Below, one piece after another: positions 1-11,156 of a stretch of 64,000 bases of DNA. Source of the DNA: Naumovozyma dairenensis CBS 421 (Eukaryota; Ascomycota; Saccharomycetes; Saccharomycetales; Saccharomycetaceae); contig NC_016480.1 in the NCBI RefSeq assembly GCF_000227115.2, positions 868,001 to 932,000 on the forward strand. The letters are read 5' to 3'. The first letter of the stretch is position 1. Each line of letters begins with the position of its first letter. The position numbers and the translations under genes are program-made. A model generated the notes under the pieces. That model saw nothing but the letters and a program-made list of their open reading frames with translations, had not been told where the DNA came from and made no database searches.

Positions 1-1
1 T

Positions 2-328
2 AATCGTCAACGTCTGAAAAATGCTATAAATGATCCAAATCTACTCAAGTTCAAATTGAAAAAAGAACCTGAAGATAATTATGATGATAACACATCTGGT
101 AAATCATCTGCTAACACCCGCGATGGGAAGTTTGAAATTGATAATAAGACTGGGTTGAAGAAACGTATCATTGGGAGGAAAGTAGTAGATGCATCAAATC
201 CTAATGAATTCGATTATGATTTAGAAGAATTGATTAATGAAGATAGAATTGAAGAAGAAAGAGCAGAAGCTAAGAGAATGAGCAAGTTTAAAGGTAAAGA
301 GCAAGAAACCTACGAAGAGTTGGTATGA
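2..328 (+). CDS. 3' end of an unidentified gene (partial)
   Basis: An open frame enters from the left edge and ends at TGA 326-328, giving 108 C-terminal residues. The piece is highly charged: a Lys-rich start (LLKFKLKKEPED), a middle with Lys-Arg pairs (GLKKRIIGRKVVDAS), then an acidic/basic stretch rich in Glu and Arg (INEDRIEEERAEAKR) that may be helical. No catalytic motif, membrane segment or recognisable domain is visible, so I assign no function. It is convergent with UBP1, 249 bp away. In S. cerevisiae the convergent neighbour of UBP1 is YDL121C, but I cannot confirm homology from this fragment. That this is the end of a real gene is supported by the uninterrupted frame and non-repetitive composition. 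Confidence 0.6.
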   Translation, partial: NRQRLKNAINDPNLLKFKLKKEPEDNYDDNTSGKSSANTRDGKFEIDNKTGLKKRIIGRKVVDASNPNEFDYDLEELINEDRIEEERAEAKRMSKFKGKEQETYEELV

Positions 329-577
329 TAATACTTTGGCGGTAAGATCTAACAATACGACTTAATAGGATTTATCCATCCGTAATCTAAAGTTATATTA
401 TTTATACAGATATAAAGTAATTCTACTTTTATATGGTCGGTATTACAGAGAATGTGTATAATCTTATTAATGTGTACTAATTAATACATGTTGAAGTTTT
501 CTGTATATAAAGATAATTTACAATATACTTTTTCGTTGTTATTCGGTATTTTAGAGATTTGCAATTTTTTTGGCTAA

Positions 578-3016
578 TTAATCTATTGGTTCCAGCACCT
601 CATCTTCCTTTTCAGCTGCTACTTCTTCTTCTTCTTCTTCTTGCTGTTGTCTTTGTTCTTTTTCTTCCATTAGCTCTTCTTCATTTTCATCTTCACTTTC
701 ATTTTCCACAACAACATCCATATCATTGTTTTCAGGAGTTTCCATCTCAATATCAATATCTTCATCACCTAATCCTAAATCATCCTTCAATTTCCCTGTA
801 ATTTCATCATAATCATATTCATAAAATAACATAAAAACACCTGGAGTAGAAAGAACTTCTGCTTCGTCAACAATATAAACTGTTTCATCAGAAATCCTCC
901 ACCAAACACCTCTATATTTTCTAAAGGCAATATAATGACCATAGTTATGAGTACCATAATGAACGATAACTGAACGTAATGAATAAGTTAATGGACCAAT
1001 TGGCGTAGAATCAAACTTCTTTCTAATTGTTTGTGGGATAGCACCAGATGGTGATAAAGATGTTTCTTGAACTTCACCATCTTCTTCTTCTTCAGATGCT
1101 GCCAATGGAGAAGAAGAGGGTAATTCATCGTCATTGTTACCCTTATGTTCTTGCTCGTCGTTATTATCGTCATTATCATCATCATGGTTTGCTTCTGCTC
1201 CTTCATTTTCTTTTTCAATAGAATCTTCAGCTCTTTCAAAGGTTTCTTGTTTGATAACCCTCTTACGAATAGTATTTCCTAACGAATCGGTTTCTTCAAT
1301 GGAATCATGAGTATCCTTTTCATCAGCACTAGAATAAACAGATGATGAATCTTCAATTTCCCCATTTAATGGATCATAATTTCTAACGTCTTTTCTCGTC
1401 CTTCTTCTATTATTATCCATTGAATAGATTTCATTATCATCACTATCATCATCTTCATCACTACTATCTTCAAATTCTTGTTGATACTTTTGATGCAATC
1501 TATTATAATACTCACCATTAGTGGTTGCTTCATCGTCTTCACTAAATTCATCCTGACCTAATGATGACTCTTTCTTTGACATTGGTAATCTTGCATCCAA
1601 ATTAATCTCATCGATATCACATGTCCATGGTTCTAAATTCAATTTCGATTTAAAGAGCACTCTTGAATTATTTTTCCTAATTTGATAAGTTCTAACATCG
1701 AAAACAGATCTATTAATATGAATGGACAATAAAGGGGGAGGCCTAGATATTAAGATTTGCTTTGATTTAGAACATTTACGTACCATATTTTCAGTGTGTA
1801 ATTTTTTATAATCTTCCTCATCAATAACTGGTTTTGATAATATCTTTTGTAAACATTCAACTCTATCTTTGACAGCATCAATTAATTTTTGTGGGATCTC
1901 TGTACTATTATTGTGATATTGTTCTAATTGATCAAGTAAATGAGATTTGATAGCTTCTAATGCACAACGGTTACATTCTACACCATCAATAATTTCTGGT
2001 TTTATCCATTCATTTAATAAGTTTGATAATTTTAATGTCATACCGATATTTTCGTTAGGTAAATTTAAACTTAGTCCTGAAAATACAGAATATCTAATCC
2101 CACCATTTTCACCACATTGTAAACAACCGATTCTTTCTGCAGAAATCCCATCTAATGGAGTTATTAATTTGAATGGAGTATATAGTTTTTCTTGAGGGTT
2201 AGAAGAAGGTAAAGCTGTTGAAGTATTTGGCTCAATTTGTTCAGTAGGAATATAGACAGTACCAACTTTCCCTAATTGTTCTTGACCAATAATAGCATCC
2301 TTTGGTAAATCCTTCTTCAATATCTTAACACATTCATTAGAATTTTTTTCCTGCTCCTTTTTCTCTTCTTCCTCTTCTTTGTTATTTTGTGATGATATTG
2401 ATTTCAAATTCTTTTCTAATTCAGATAAAATATTTTGGAAAAATTCTTGAGCATCTTCTTGATCATACCCAAGCAACATATTTTTATTAGGTGCATTTTT
2501 CATAGTTTTCAATAATTTATTAGTCTTAAAATATGGTCTTTCCTTATAATATTTTGCATTCAATTGACTTAATAATTCATTCAATGACAAAGTGAACCCA
2601 ATATCCACATCTTCCTTTTTTTCATCTCCAACTTGCTCTTGTTCTTGCTCTTGTTCTTGTTCTTGTTTGATAGTGGTGTCTAAGAAATCCATTAATTCCT
2701 TAGAAGATGCCAATGATTGTAATACAGAGTTCATAAAACATGTATTACCATCGTTAAGTAAACCAGCGATATATCCACCATGGTTTAAGACGTTACTATC
2801 CATTTGAGAACTTCTAGGCATCCAACGACGCATGATGCCACCACCACCACCGTTACCTGATGATGATGATGGACCATAGTTACTATTGTTATGTAATGCT
2901 GAGGAGATGTTTGATCTGTAATATACCATTATGGGGATTAGAACTGCTAATAATAATGTTGTGACTAATGTGTTTGTATTATTGTATTTATCAATGATAT
3001 TTAATGGGAATGACCC

Positions 3017-3056
<40 letters not shown>

Positions 3057-3148
3057 GCGGCTGCTGCGGTACTAATTGTTATTGGTAATGATGAGGAATG
3101 GTAAGATGAAGAATTTTGTAAATAATTTTCATATATTTTTTGATCCAT
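578..3148 (-). CDS. UBP1: Ubiquitin-specific protease Ubp1
   Basis: Cysteine protease (USP/UCH family) that removes ubiquitin from substrates; 856 residues against about 809 in S. cerevisiae. The N-terminus has a run of 13 Thr (residues 32-44), then a hydrophobic segment at about 61-77 that fits the membrane anchor of Ubp1. The Cys box GLLNDGNTCFMNS places the catalytic Cys at residue 137. GYDQEDAQEFF, the paired CxxC motifs (CLQCG, CNRCA) and the His box (GTHNYGHYIAFR, about residue 738) complete the split catalytic domain. Acidic low-complexity insertions lie between Cys and His boxes and at the C-terminus. The match to Ubp1 (YDL122W) is strong across the catalytic parts. Its position beside PUB1 and CAB2 breaks S. 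cerevisiae synteny. Confidence 0.93.
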
Positions 3149-4199
3149 TCAGGTGGATAGATAGATTATCTGGATCTTTATTCTTATGCTTTGTCCGAAT
3201 GCCAAAGAACTTTTTCTCAGAAATAGGTGTTTAATAACAACAAAACAAAAGAAGATAATCAATAGTGACCGCTTTGACCGAATGTAATAACGTTAGTTTG
3301 TTTGTTTGTGAATGAACAAGTAGGTATTACTTGTGGGTAACTTGCTCATCTGTACTACGTACTAGGAAGTGTACATAGAAGATCTGTTCGGTGTAGACTA
3401 TCAAGCTGGTTGTAGTCTGTCAAAAAATTTCAGTTCTGAAAAAATGAAACAAAAAGGATTCACGTGATCGGAATAATAAACGGAACCTTAAAAGCACATA
3501 CGTAGATTACTATCAATGTTTGAAATAAATAGTTATATCATCCAGATAGAACCCCCCAGACCGGAAAGCTTTAGTATTGTATTATGGGAATTCCATGTAC
3601 ACGGTAACGAAGATGAGCATGCATTGTCAAAGGTTTTTGTGAATACTATGCTACTGGCAATAACTTTATATACTGTAAGTATGCAGTGGTTTGTTAAGCT
3701 CCGGGAAACAAGTAGGGAAAAGATGTATGTAACTGATGGTGTGTAAAGTAGTTTTAGTCTATATTATACAACTGGTGAGATCTAACGTCTGAAAGAACGG
3801 ATTCTCGTTATTCAGTTTCTTTTTTAAAGGAGGATAGAAAAACACTTGATTAATATACTCTAAGTTCATATATGAAAGAAAATATCTACGAATAGTGAGA
3901 GAGAGAGACACACATAGAGGGAGAGAGAGGGAGAAAAGAGAAAAACGTTTATTATTAATCATAACAGTAGTAATAGTAGTACTTCTTAGTATCATTGTCA
4001 TTATACACTTTGTCCTTTTATCGTAATGAGAAAAGAATAGGAAAAAGATAGAAATAAACTAAATGTTTTAGAAAAAAATAGAGAAAAATAAAAGGTAGAG
4101 GAAAAAGAAAGTAAGAAGGTAAGGTGAAAAAAGGAAGCACAAGAATTGGGCATTGAGAAAAAAAATATGTGACGGCAATTAACTTTGCACAGAATATCT
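3149..4199. other. Intergenic, UBP1 promoter and PUB1 3' region
   Basis: No convincing gene. It holds a TCACGTGA palindrome at 3460-3467 (Cbf1/Pho4-type E-box), about 310 bp upstream of the UBP1 start. A purine-rich GA repeat tract lies at about 3896-3945, in the PUB1 3' region. Small open frames here overlap the low-complexity tracts and look spurious. Confidence 0.5.
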
Positions 4200-5699
4200 T
4201 TACATATCTTGTTGTTGTTGCTGTTGTTGCTGTTGATCATTCATCATGATTGGAATCATACCTGGTTGTTGACCTTGTTCTTGCATTGGGATTTGACCAT
4301 GTTGAGGTGGCAATTGTTGTTGTTGTTGACCTTGGACTTGCGCTTGTTGTTGTTGTTGTTGTTGGTTTGGAATAAAAGTAGTTCTTTCTTTACCCCAACC
4401 AGTTCTCAAGTTTCTACCTTGGAATGGGAAATTAGCTAAGGCTACGATACAAACAGCAGCTTGTTCATGAGTATCATATTTAATGAAACAACAACCCTTT
4501 TCAGGATAATGGCTAAAATCTAAGATGAAACCAAAAGTTTGTAATAATGGAATCAAATCAGCTTCAGTAGCGAAATGTGGGATATTACCGATATAAGCAG
4601 TTGTGACTCTTGGAGGAGCTCTTCTAATCATATCATCAACAGCTTGAGGATTAACAGGACCAGGAACTAAAGGACCTTGTTGAGCCGCAGCGGCAGCAGC
4701 GGCAGCAGCAGCAGCAGCCGCAACTTGTTGCTGTTGTTGCTGTTGTTGTTGTTGTTGCATTTGAATTGGAATACCATCCATAGAACCCAATCCCATAACA
4801 TTTTGCGGCATACCACCCATACCCATTGGCATGCCACCCATGGTATTTCTACTATTATTATTGTTGTTATTGTTACGGTAACCACCACGACGTTGTTGAC
4901 CGTTGTTGTTACCACCATGGTTGTTATTATTGTTTTCACGTTTAGTGGCCCAATTTATTCTAATTGGTCTACCGTTAATTTCTTTACCTTGCATGGTATC
5001 CATTGCATTTTGAGCTTGATCACGATCAGCGAATGAAACAAACCCATACCCTCTAGATCTACTAGTTTGCATATCCCACATGACATGAGCTTGAATATAA
5101 GATGGGAAGTTCTTAAAGTTACTACTTAAAGTTTCATCATCTACATCAATGTTTAAATCACCAACGAACAAATTGAAAGTATCATTTGAATTTAAATTTT
5201 GTTGAGATTGGAAAGCCCAATTAATCTTAATAATCTTATTTTCAATTTGAATGCCGTTTAAAGTTTGTAATGCAACGTTAGCATCATGAGATTTCAAATA
5301 TTCGACGAATGCGTAATTGACATTTTGATTTTTCTTATCGACCATTATTTTCACATCAGTAATTTGACCACCGACTTGGAAATATTGCTTTAATAAATCT
5401 TCATTGATAGATTTGTCTAAGTTACCTACGTAAAGAACTCTATCTGAAGTTTCTCTACCCCCGTGAGTAGCGCTAGCTGGAACTACGTTAGGTTCTTCTT
5501 CTTGTTCTTCTCCATTACCTTTTTCTTCAGTAGCAATTTCAGTCTGGTTAGATTCTTCACCATCTTGTTGATTGGTTTCGGTGGTAGCTTGTTCTTCCTG
5601 AACATGTTCAATAGCTGCGGAGGCAGTTGATGATTCCGTGATAGGAGAAGCGGAACCTTCTTGTTCCTGAGATAAAATTGGTGCAGTTTCTTCAGCCAT
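4200..5699 (-). CDS. PUB1: Poly(A)/poly(U)-binding protein Pub1
   Basis: mRNA-binding protein related to TIA-1 that stabilises transcripts and enters stress granules; 499 residues. Three RRM domains are visible: RRM1 at about 87-160 (RNP2 LYVGNL, RNP1 NYAFVEY), RRM2 at about 174-252 (LFVGDL, GYGFVSF) and RRM3 at about 363-432 (AYIGNI, CCFIKY). The linker between RRM2 and RRM3 carries Asn-, Gln- and Ala-runs, and the C-terminus is Gln-rich with a final Q-tract, as in prion-like regions of this family. The acidic N-terminus (about 85 residues) precedes ETSDRVLYVGNLD. Closest to YNL016W. Its location beside CAB2 places a chromosome XIV-type gene in a chromosome IX-type block. Confidence 0.95.
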   Translation of the reverse strand: MAEETAPILSQEQEGSASPITESSTASAAIEHVQEEQATTETNQQDGEESNQTEIATEEKGNGEEQEEEPNVVPASATHGGRETSDRVLYVGNLDKSINEDLLKQYFQVGGQITDVKIMVDKKNQNVNYAFVEYLKSHDANVALQTLNGIQIENKIIKINWAFQSQQNLNSNDTFNLFVGDLNIDVDDETLSSNFKNFPSYIQAHVMWDMQTSRSRGYGFVSFADRDQAQNAMDTMQGKEINGRPIRINWATKRENNNNNHGGNNNGQQRRGGYRNNNNNNNSRNTMGGMPMGMGGMPQNVMGLGSMDGIPIQMQQQQQQQQQQQVAAAAAAAAAAAAAQQGPLVPGPVNPQAVDDMIRRAPPRVTTAYIGNIPHFATEADLIPLLQTFGFILDFSHYPEKGCCFIKYDTHEQAAVCIVALANFPFQGRNLRTGWGKERTTFIPNQQQQQQQAQVQGQQQQQLPPQHGQIPMQEQGQQPGMIPIMMNDQQQQQQQQQDM

Positions 5700-6742
5700 T
5701 GTAGTTGGGGATTATATTATTTTTTTCTGTTTCTTATTCAATAAGGAAGATGAATAAGATTGATGATCGGAAATAAAAGCTAAAAGAATAAAGTATAGTA
5801 TACAATAAAATAGCGATTTGTGATAAAATGAAAAATCGTAATAAAGGGGAAGTAAAAATATAATACTTGTTGTTGGACAGTTCGTAGGAATAAAAGAATA
5901 AAACTATCTGGTTTATCTGGCTTATTTTCTTAGTGAAAAAAAAGTACACGGATTACAAAAGGAAATAGGCAAAAAAAATAAAGGATTCTTATGGATGGGA
6001 AATCCTATTCTGTATATATCTTTGTGGGATTGTTGATGATAAACGATTTGTATTCGAGAAAATGTCGAGTAGAAAAACCGTAATGATAATATCAAATAAT
6101 GTCTCTTGAATAGATTGGAGTGGAATGGTGTAGCAGTAGCACAGAGAGTGACAATGAGAGGTGTTACTGTTACTGTTACCGTTTGCTTGTTTGCTTGTCT
6201 GTGTTTGCCAGTTATTACACTAAAACGCCCGCCCGACCGTCCGCCATACTTACACATACAGGGAAATCCGAGAGCTAACATGACATGACATGACATGTTA
6301 GTAGCACACATGATACAATATTATGTATGATATTATAGTATAATATGAGTTTCCCACCCGCTGGGAGCCCGGAGACTCCGGCACGTGCTTGGAGGGATAT
6401 ATGAAACAATACTTAATCGCTGTGCACGAGAAATGTGTAGCGAGGATCCGTGGGTACACTACGGATTAGGAGCCTTGATGTATCCTACGGATACATCTTG
6501 TCGTGAAAGTTTCATAATATGGAAGGTTCCATCATCAGTCATGGAATATTTTACGGTTTCCGGTAAAATAGCCAACCTAGTCAATTATAGAAGGCTGTAT
6601 AGGTATATAGGTATCTAGGTATATATCGAGGTTAACTAGCACTTAAATATCTGCATAATAGGAACTACTACTGCCCAATTTCTTTTTTCTAGCATTGGAA
6701 TCAGTTCTTACGCACACACTTAAAAACTAAAGAAACCAAACA
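5700..6742. other. Divergent promoter region PUB1/CAB2
   Basis: About 1 kb without a supportable gene. It contains a short TGACA tandem repeat at about 6281-6298, TTAC/GTTAC-rich microsatellite-like sequence near 6160-6182, and a small GC-rich patch at about 6226-6244. Two overlapping palindromic motifs (CTACGGATTAGG, CCTACGGATACATC) lie near 6460-6500. I see no clear known operator. Confidence 0.4.
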
Positions 6743-7858
6743 ATGACCACTTCTCAAAAGGAAACAGTGCCGGTAAGAATCCATACCTCTATCACGGAAA
6801 TATCTCATGCTATAGACCGTACCATAACAGACGAAGCCTTTCCTGTTGCCTACACCACTGAAGAAGAACATTATTTCCAAACAAACCCCAAGCCATCATA
6901 CATCGATGAATTAATCAAACAATCCCAAGATTTCATCGATTTACAACATTCACTCGGTCGTACCAAAATCGTACTAATCACATCCGGTGGTACTACTGTC
7001 CCCTTAGAGAACAACACAGTTCGATTCATTGATAATTTCTCAGCGGGGACCAGGGGGGCGTCCAGTGCTGAACAATTCTTATTGAACGGATATAGTGTCA
7101 TTTTCTTACATCGTGAATTTTCATTAACTCCATTCAATCGTAATTTCACTCATGGTACTTCTATTTCGTTCTTAGATTATTTTGATGAGAGGGGTCAAAT
7201 AAATTCAAAATATCATGATAAGATTATGGAGATGAAAACATTGTATGATAGATTTCATAGCCATGAGAGGAAATTGTTACTTTTACCATTCACCACGGTG
7301 AATCAATATCTATGGTCATTGAAATCTATAGCGAGATTGATGAACTCTACGGGATCTTTGTTCTATTTAGCTGCAGCAGTGAGCGATTTCTTTATACCTT
7401 TTTCAAGGTTGCCCGAACATAAGATCCAATCAAGAGATTATAAAACTGATGGTGTGGAAACAAGTACGGGTGCCGTGACAAGTAAAGAAATGAAGAAAGA
7501 ACTGGCAATGACTACACCGGAGGGACAATTGATAATTAATTTGGATCCCGTGCCTAAATTCTTGAGAAGATTAGTGGAATCATGGGCTACTCAAGCAATG
7601 TTGGTATCGTTTAAATTAGAAACTGATCAATCCATATTGATTGAAAAATCAACTTTTGCATTGGATAGATATAATCATCAATTAGTCATAGGGAATTTAT
7701 TACAGACAAGGCATAAAGAAGTTGTATTTGTATCTCCTGATAATAGAAGGGGTCAATGGATTCATTTGGATGGAGATCATAAAGAATTGGAAGAATTAAT
7801 GATTCCGGAAGTGATTAAACGTCATGATCAATGGATTCAATCTCAATTCAAGGCTTGA
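6743..7858 (+). CDS. CAB2: Phosphopantothenoylcysteine synthetase
   Basis: Second step of coenzyme A synthesis: joins cysteine to 4'-phosphopantothenate in a nucleotide-dependent reaction. 371 residues, against 365 in S. cerevisiae Cab2. The nucleotide-binding region ITSGGTTVPLENNTVRFIDN followed by FSAGTRGASSAEQFL is nearly invariant (about residues 76-111). Further conserved blocks are FYLAAAVSDFF (about 210-220), LDPVPKFLRRLVESW and LDRYNHQLVIGNLL. It is the first of three same-strand genes (CAB2, SDS3, KTR7), in the order of YIL083C-YIL085C. The start ATG at 6743 follows an A-rich leader and aligns with the family N-terminus. Confidence 0.96.
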   Translation: MTTSQKETVPVRIHTSITEISHAIDRTITDEAFPVAYTTEEEHYFQTNPKPSYIDELIKQSQDFIDLQHSLGRTKIVLITSGGTTVPLENNTVRFIDNFSAGTRGASSAEQFLLNGYSVIFLHREFSLTPFNRNFTHGTSISFLDYFDERGQINSKYHDKIMEMKTLYDRFHSHERKLLLLPFTTVNQYLWSLKSIARLMNSTGSLFYLAAAVSDFFIPFSRLPEHKIQSRDYKTDGVETSTGAVTSKEMKKELAMTTPEGQLIINLDPVPKFLRRLVESWATQAMLVSFKLETDQSILIEKSTFALDRYNHQLVIGNLLQTRHKEVVFVSPDNRRGQWIHLDGDHKELEELMIPEVIKRHDQWIQSQFKA

Positions 7859-8270
7859 GAAAAAAAAAAACAATCATCATACTGTACACATATCAATATA
7901 CAAACTTTCACCTCTTTTTAAGAACATTCTATATTATATATATATCAACATGTATACTTATTTGTATCTATTCTACATACCTCTAATGGTCCTTCTTCTG
8001 AGATACTATTCCCTTTTGCAAGAGATGACCGTTAAGTAATCCTGGGACGTTCTTTCGCCCTTTAAGTAAAACATACATGCGAAAGAGGAATTCGAATTTT
8101 TTTGGAAACACCGAAAAAATAATAAAAGATTTCAGTACGTACAACTTTACGTATACATAAGGAACAAACTAAGTATATAACAAGGGACCTTCATTTATTT
8201 CCTAAGAAGTATCATATACCTTACTATTGTTGTCTACTACACTCAAATATCCACACAGTTGCGAATAACA
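7859..8270. other. Intergenic CAB2-SDS3
   Basis: Poly(A)-rich CAB2 3' end followed by the SDS3 promoter. No gene is supportable; an overlapping small frame at 7824-8039 is AT-rich and unlike coding sequence. Confidence 0.4.
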
Positions 8271-9365
8271 ATGACCACACAAAAATCACATTTAAGAGAA
8301 TTATCTCGTAAAGATAAGAAAAGATACAATATGGAAACGAAAGTTTCTAAAATTCATCATAATTTCATTAATGATAGAGACGTCCATTATAAGGATCGTT
8401 TAACTTCATTACAATTAAACTTGACCACGTTACATGATGGAACTAACCCATTATTATTGAGAGGAATTCGTGATTTGGAAGAAGAGAGGGATTTGGATTT
8501 AGTTAGGTTGAGATTTTTCGAAGAGTATAGAGTATCCAGATCAAGTATAGAATTCCAAGAAGATATCGAAAGGGCTAAGATGGATCATGAAAAGTTAATT
8601 AAGTTATGTAAGGAGAAGTTATATTCCATTATCGATAATAAGATTAAGAATTTGAAAGAGGAAAGATTATTGATGGATGTGGCTAATGTTCATTCTTACT
8701 CGATGGATTATTCAAGACCTTATTATCATAAGAATACTAGAAGTCATACTACCACGGGGGCCGCTTCAGTGCAACAACAATCTGGTTGGGAATCTTCCTC
8801 TAATGATATGGCTAATGAAAGTGCCACTGATACAGGGTTAGAAAGAAGATCATTAAGAAGAAGATTGGGGACTACTAGAGGAGGTGATGATGATGGCGAT
8901 ACATTTATCGGTGGTCGTGGTCGCAAGGGTAAACAGCAACAACAACATTTTACTACAGGTAATACAGGAGATAATAATAATAACACTGATGAATCTGATT
9001 TCCAGACTGGATATTCCACAGGTACATGGACAGGAACTATAGCCAAACAAAAGACAAACAGTAATAATAATACTAATGGTTATAAAACGGGGATTAGTTC
9101 TGATTCTGATTTCCTACAAGGAATTAGTGATCATGCAGAATTACAAGCATTGTTGTTTGGTGGTAAGAGTGCCAATGGAGCAGCCGCAAAATCTACTGCT
9201 GAAAACAAAAGGAAATATAGGAGTCAACGATACTCTACTAAATCGGCACCTCCATTAGGATCATTAACTACAGATGAGATCACAGAAGACATCAACTTGT
9301 TAAGATCATTATCTGGCAAACCTCCAAGTCCCTTTAAAACTGCAAACTCTTCTTCTGCTGATTGA
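8271..9365 (+). CDS. SDS3: Rpd3L histone deacetylase subunit Sds3
   Basis: Structural subunit of the large Rpd3 histone deacetylase complex, needed for its integrity and for repression. 364 residues from ATG 8271; a longer reading from 8259 would need a TTG start and adds only four residues, so I reject it. The Sds3-like domain is the helical N-terminal half: KDKKRYNMETKVSKIHHNF, RDVHYKDRLTSLQLNL and the Glu/Arg-rich segment LRFFEEYRVSRSSIEFQEDIERAK form a coiled-coil pattern at about 10-135. The C-terminal half is low complexity (Gln, Asn, Gly, Thr) and ends in TTDEITEDINLLRSLSGKPP. The stop codon lies inside a TGAT microsatellite. Confidence 0.92.
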   Translation: MTTQKSHLRELSRKDKKRYNMETKVSKIHHNFINDRDVHYKDRLTSLQLNLTTLHDGTNPLLLRGIRDLEEERDLDLVRLRFFEEYRVSRSSIEFQEDIERAKMDHEKLIKLCKEKLYSIIDNKIKNLKEERLLMDVANVHSYSMDYSRPYYHKNTRSHTTTGAASVQQQSGWESSSNDMANESATDTGLERRSLRRRLGTTRGGDDDGDTFIGGRGRKGKQQQQHFTTGNTGDNNNNTDESDFQTGYSTGTWTGTIAKQKTNSNNNTNGYKTGISSDSDFLQGISDHAELQALLFGGKSANGAAAKSTAENKRKYRSQRYSTKSAPPLGSLTTDEITEDINLLRSLSGKPPSPFKTANSSSAD

Positions 9366-9382
9366 TTGATTGATTGATTGAT
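9359..9382 (+). repeat. (TGAT)6 microsatellite over the SDS3 stop
   Basis: Six perfect TGAT units. The SDS3 stop codon TGA (9363-9365) is inside the array, and because the unit is 4 bp every frame meets a TGA within it. Confidence 0.95.
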
Positions 9383-9596
9383 TAAACTCCCGCGCTCTCT
9401 ATCTCGCGTAAAAAATTTGATCATCGCACAATAAGTGGAATATTTGGAAAAATAAAAATAAAAATATTTCAGAATTGTGATCAATATACCATTGTCGTTG
9501 GTCATCTTCTGTCAAAAAGTTAAAAGGGAAACAATTTCAAAAAAACTACTGACCACACACCATTTTTGGTTGCATAATATATATATACATATATAT

Positions 9597-11156
9597 ATGA
9601 TACGATTCAGAAGAAAAAGACTAATAACTTTACTACTGCTCCTGTTACTAGTAATAAGTCTCCCGTCATTCACACTGCATAGAAAATGGAAAAATAAACA
9701 TGATCCCACAAACATCCCTTATTCTCAACAAGATATATTCTCAGAGAGAGATGAACCCTTCCATCGTGGCTGTAATGATATCAATTCATATTTGGAAGAC
9801 CCCTCTTACAAGAAAATGAACTCTACATTCGTCATGTTGACTAGAAATGAAGAATTACAAGATGTAATCAAAACTATGAAATCCATCGAATCACATTTCA
9901 ATCAATGGTTCCAATATCCATATGTCTTTTTGAATGATATCCCATTTACTAACGAATTCCAACTAGAAATTGAAAATTTGACTCAATCTAAAGTTTATTT
10001 TGGAACGATTGATGAATTAGATTGGGAATTCCCTAAAGAAGTTAGAGAATCATTTGAATTTAAGAATGCTTTAGAGGACCAAGCTGATCGTGGTGTTATG
10101 TATGGTTCAATGGAATCATATCATAAGATGTGTAGGTTTTATTCCGGAATCTTTTATAAACATCCATTGATGAAACAATTTGAATGGTACTGGAGGATTG
10201 AACCAGATGTAGATTTCTTTTGTGATATTACTTATGATCCATTTTGGGAAATGCATCAAAGGGGCAAAAAGTATGGGTTTACTATATTTATTTCTGAGTT
10301 GTATTGGACAGTTCCTAATTTGTTTAGAGTTACAAAGAGTTTTATTAATGATTTCGGTTGGAAAGTTGGTACATTATGGCAATTATTTGTTTGGAACTAT
10401 AATATTTTGGATGTTAAGGATTATCGGGATAATACTTATGATAAGGATGAATTACAACGATGGAGTAATGATGTTAATGATATTAATGAACATTTATCTG
10501 AAAATGTGGCCATTGATTATTTATTAAATGATAATATTGATAATGAAGAAGGTATGAAATATTTGATTTCTAAGGCACAATCCAAGATACCAATTTTTGA
10601 AGATAAATTTGATGAAGAGGAATTCAATCTATGTCATTTTTGGAGTAATTTTGAAATTGCAAGATTAGATGTGTTTGATAATGATGTTTATAATTCTTAT
10701 TTCCAATATTTAGAATCATATGGTGGATTTTGGAGTGAAAGATGGGGTGATGCACCTATTCATTCCCTAGGGTTAGGACTGACATTGAATTTGGAAGATG
10801 TTCATTATTTTAGAGATATTGGTTACAGGCATTCCATTTTACAACATTGTCCCAAAAATTATGAAAAGGAGAAAGATGAAAATGATATACCATATTATGA
10901 ATTTGATTCTCAATATAAACGTGATAAAAACAAGATGAAATATGATAAAAGTTCTGATATTGGTATTGGATGTCGATGTCAATGCCCAAAGGGGAAAGAG
11001 GATGTAGAAGATACATCTTATCCATGTATGGATATTTGGTTAGAATTGTTATATGATGAAAATCCTGAACGTGTATTTAAGGATGGATCATTTGTTCAAC
11101 CATTTAATGCAAAAGAATTTGAAAACGGTATTCGTGAAGATTTCTTACAAAGCTGA
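9597..11156 (+). CDS. KTR7: Golgi alpha-mannosyltransferase Ktr7
   Basis: Type II membrane glycosyltransferase of the Kre2/Mnt1 family (GT15), which adds mannose from GDP-mannose to N- and O-glycans. From ATG 9597 it has 519 residues (S. cerevisiae Ktr7: 517): a short basic tail (MIRFRRKR), one membrane anchor (about 9-26), a stem, then the catalytic domain. Family blocks visible are TFVMLTRNEEL, FQYPYVFLNDIPF, YHKMCRFYSG, YWRIEPDVDFFCDI (acidic nucleotide-sugar site), CHFWSNFEIA and FWSERWGDAPIHSLG. The upstream open extension lacks an ATG and is rejected. Syntenic with YIL085C; KTR5 is the duplicate on the sister block in S. cerevisiae. Confidence 0.93.
   Translation: MIRFRRKRLITLLLLLLLVISLPSFTLHRKWKNKHDPTNIPYSQQDIFSERDEPFHRGCNDINSYLEDPSYKKMNSTFVMLTRNEELQDVIKTMKSIESHFNQWFQYPYVFLNDIPFTNEFQLEIENLTQSKVYFGTIDELDWEFPKEVRESFEFKNALEDQADRGVMYGSMESYHKMCRFYSGIFYKHPLMKQFEWYWRIEPDVDFFCDITYDPFWEMHQRGKKYGFTIFISELYWTVPNLFRVTKSFINDFGWKVGTLWQLFVWNYNILDVKDYRDNTYDKDELQRWSNDVNDINEHLSENVAIDYLLNDNIDNEEGMKYLISKAQSKIPIFEDKFDEEEFNLCHFWSNFEIARLDVFDNDVYNSYFQYLESYGGFWSERWGDAPIHSLGLGLTLNLEDVHYFRDIGYRHSILQHCPKNYEKEKDENDIPYYEFDSQYKRDKNKMKYDKSSDIGIGCRCQCPKGKEDVEDTSYPCMDIWLELLYDENPERVFKDGSFVQPFNAKEFENGIREDFLQS

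Noticed and set aside
9477..9596. N-terminal extension of KTR7
   Set aside because: It would need a non-ATG start, and the first ATG at 9597 gives the family length with the membrane anchor near the start.
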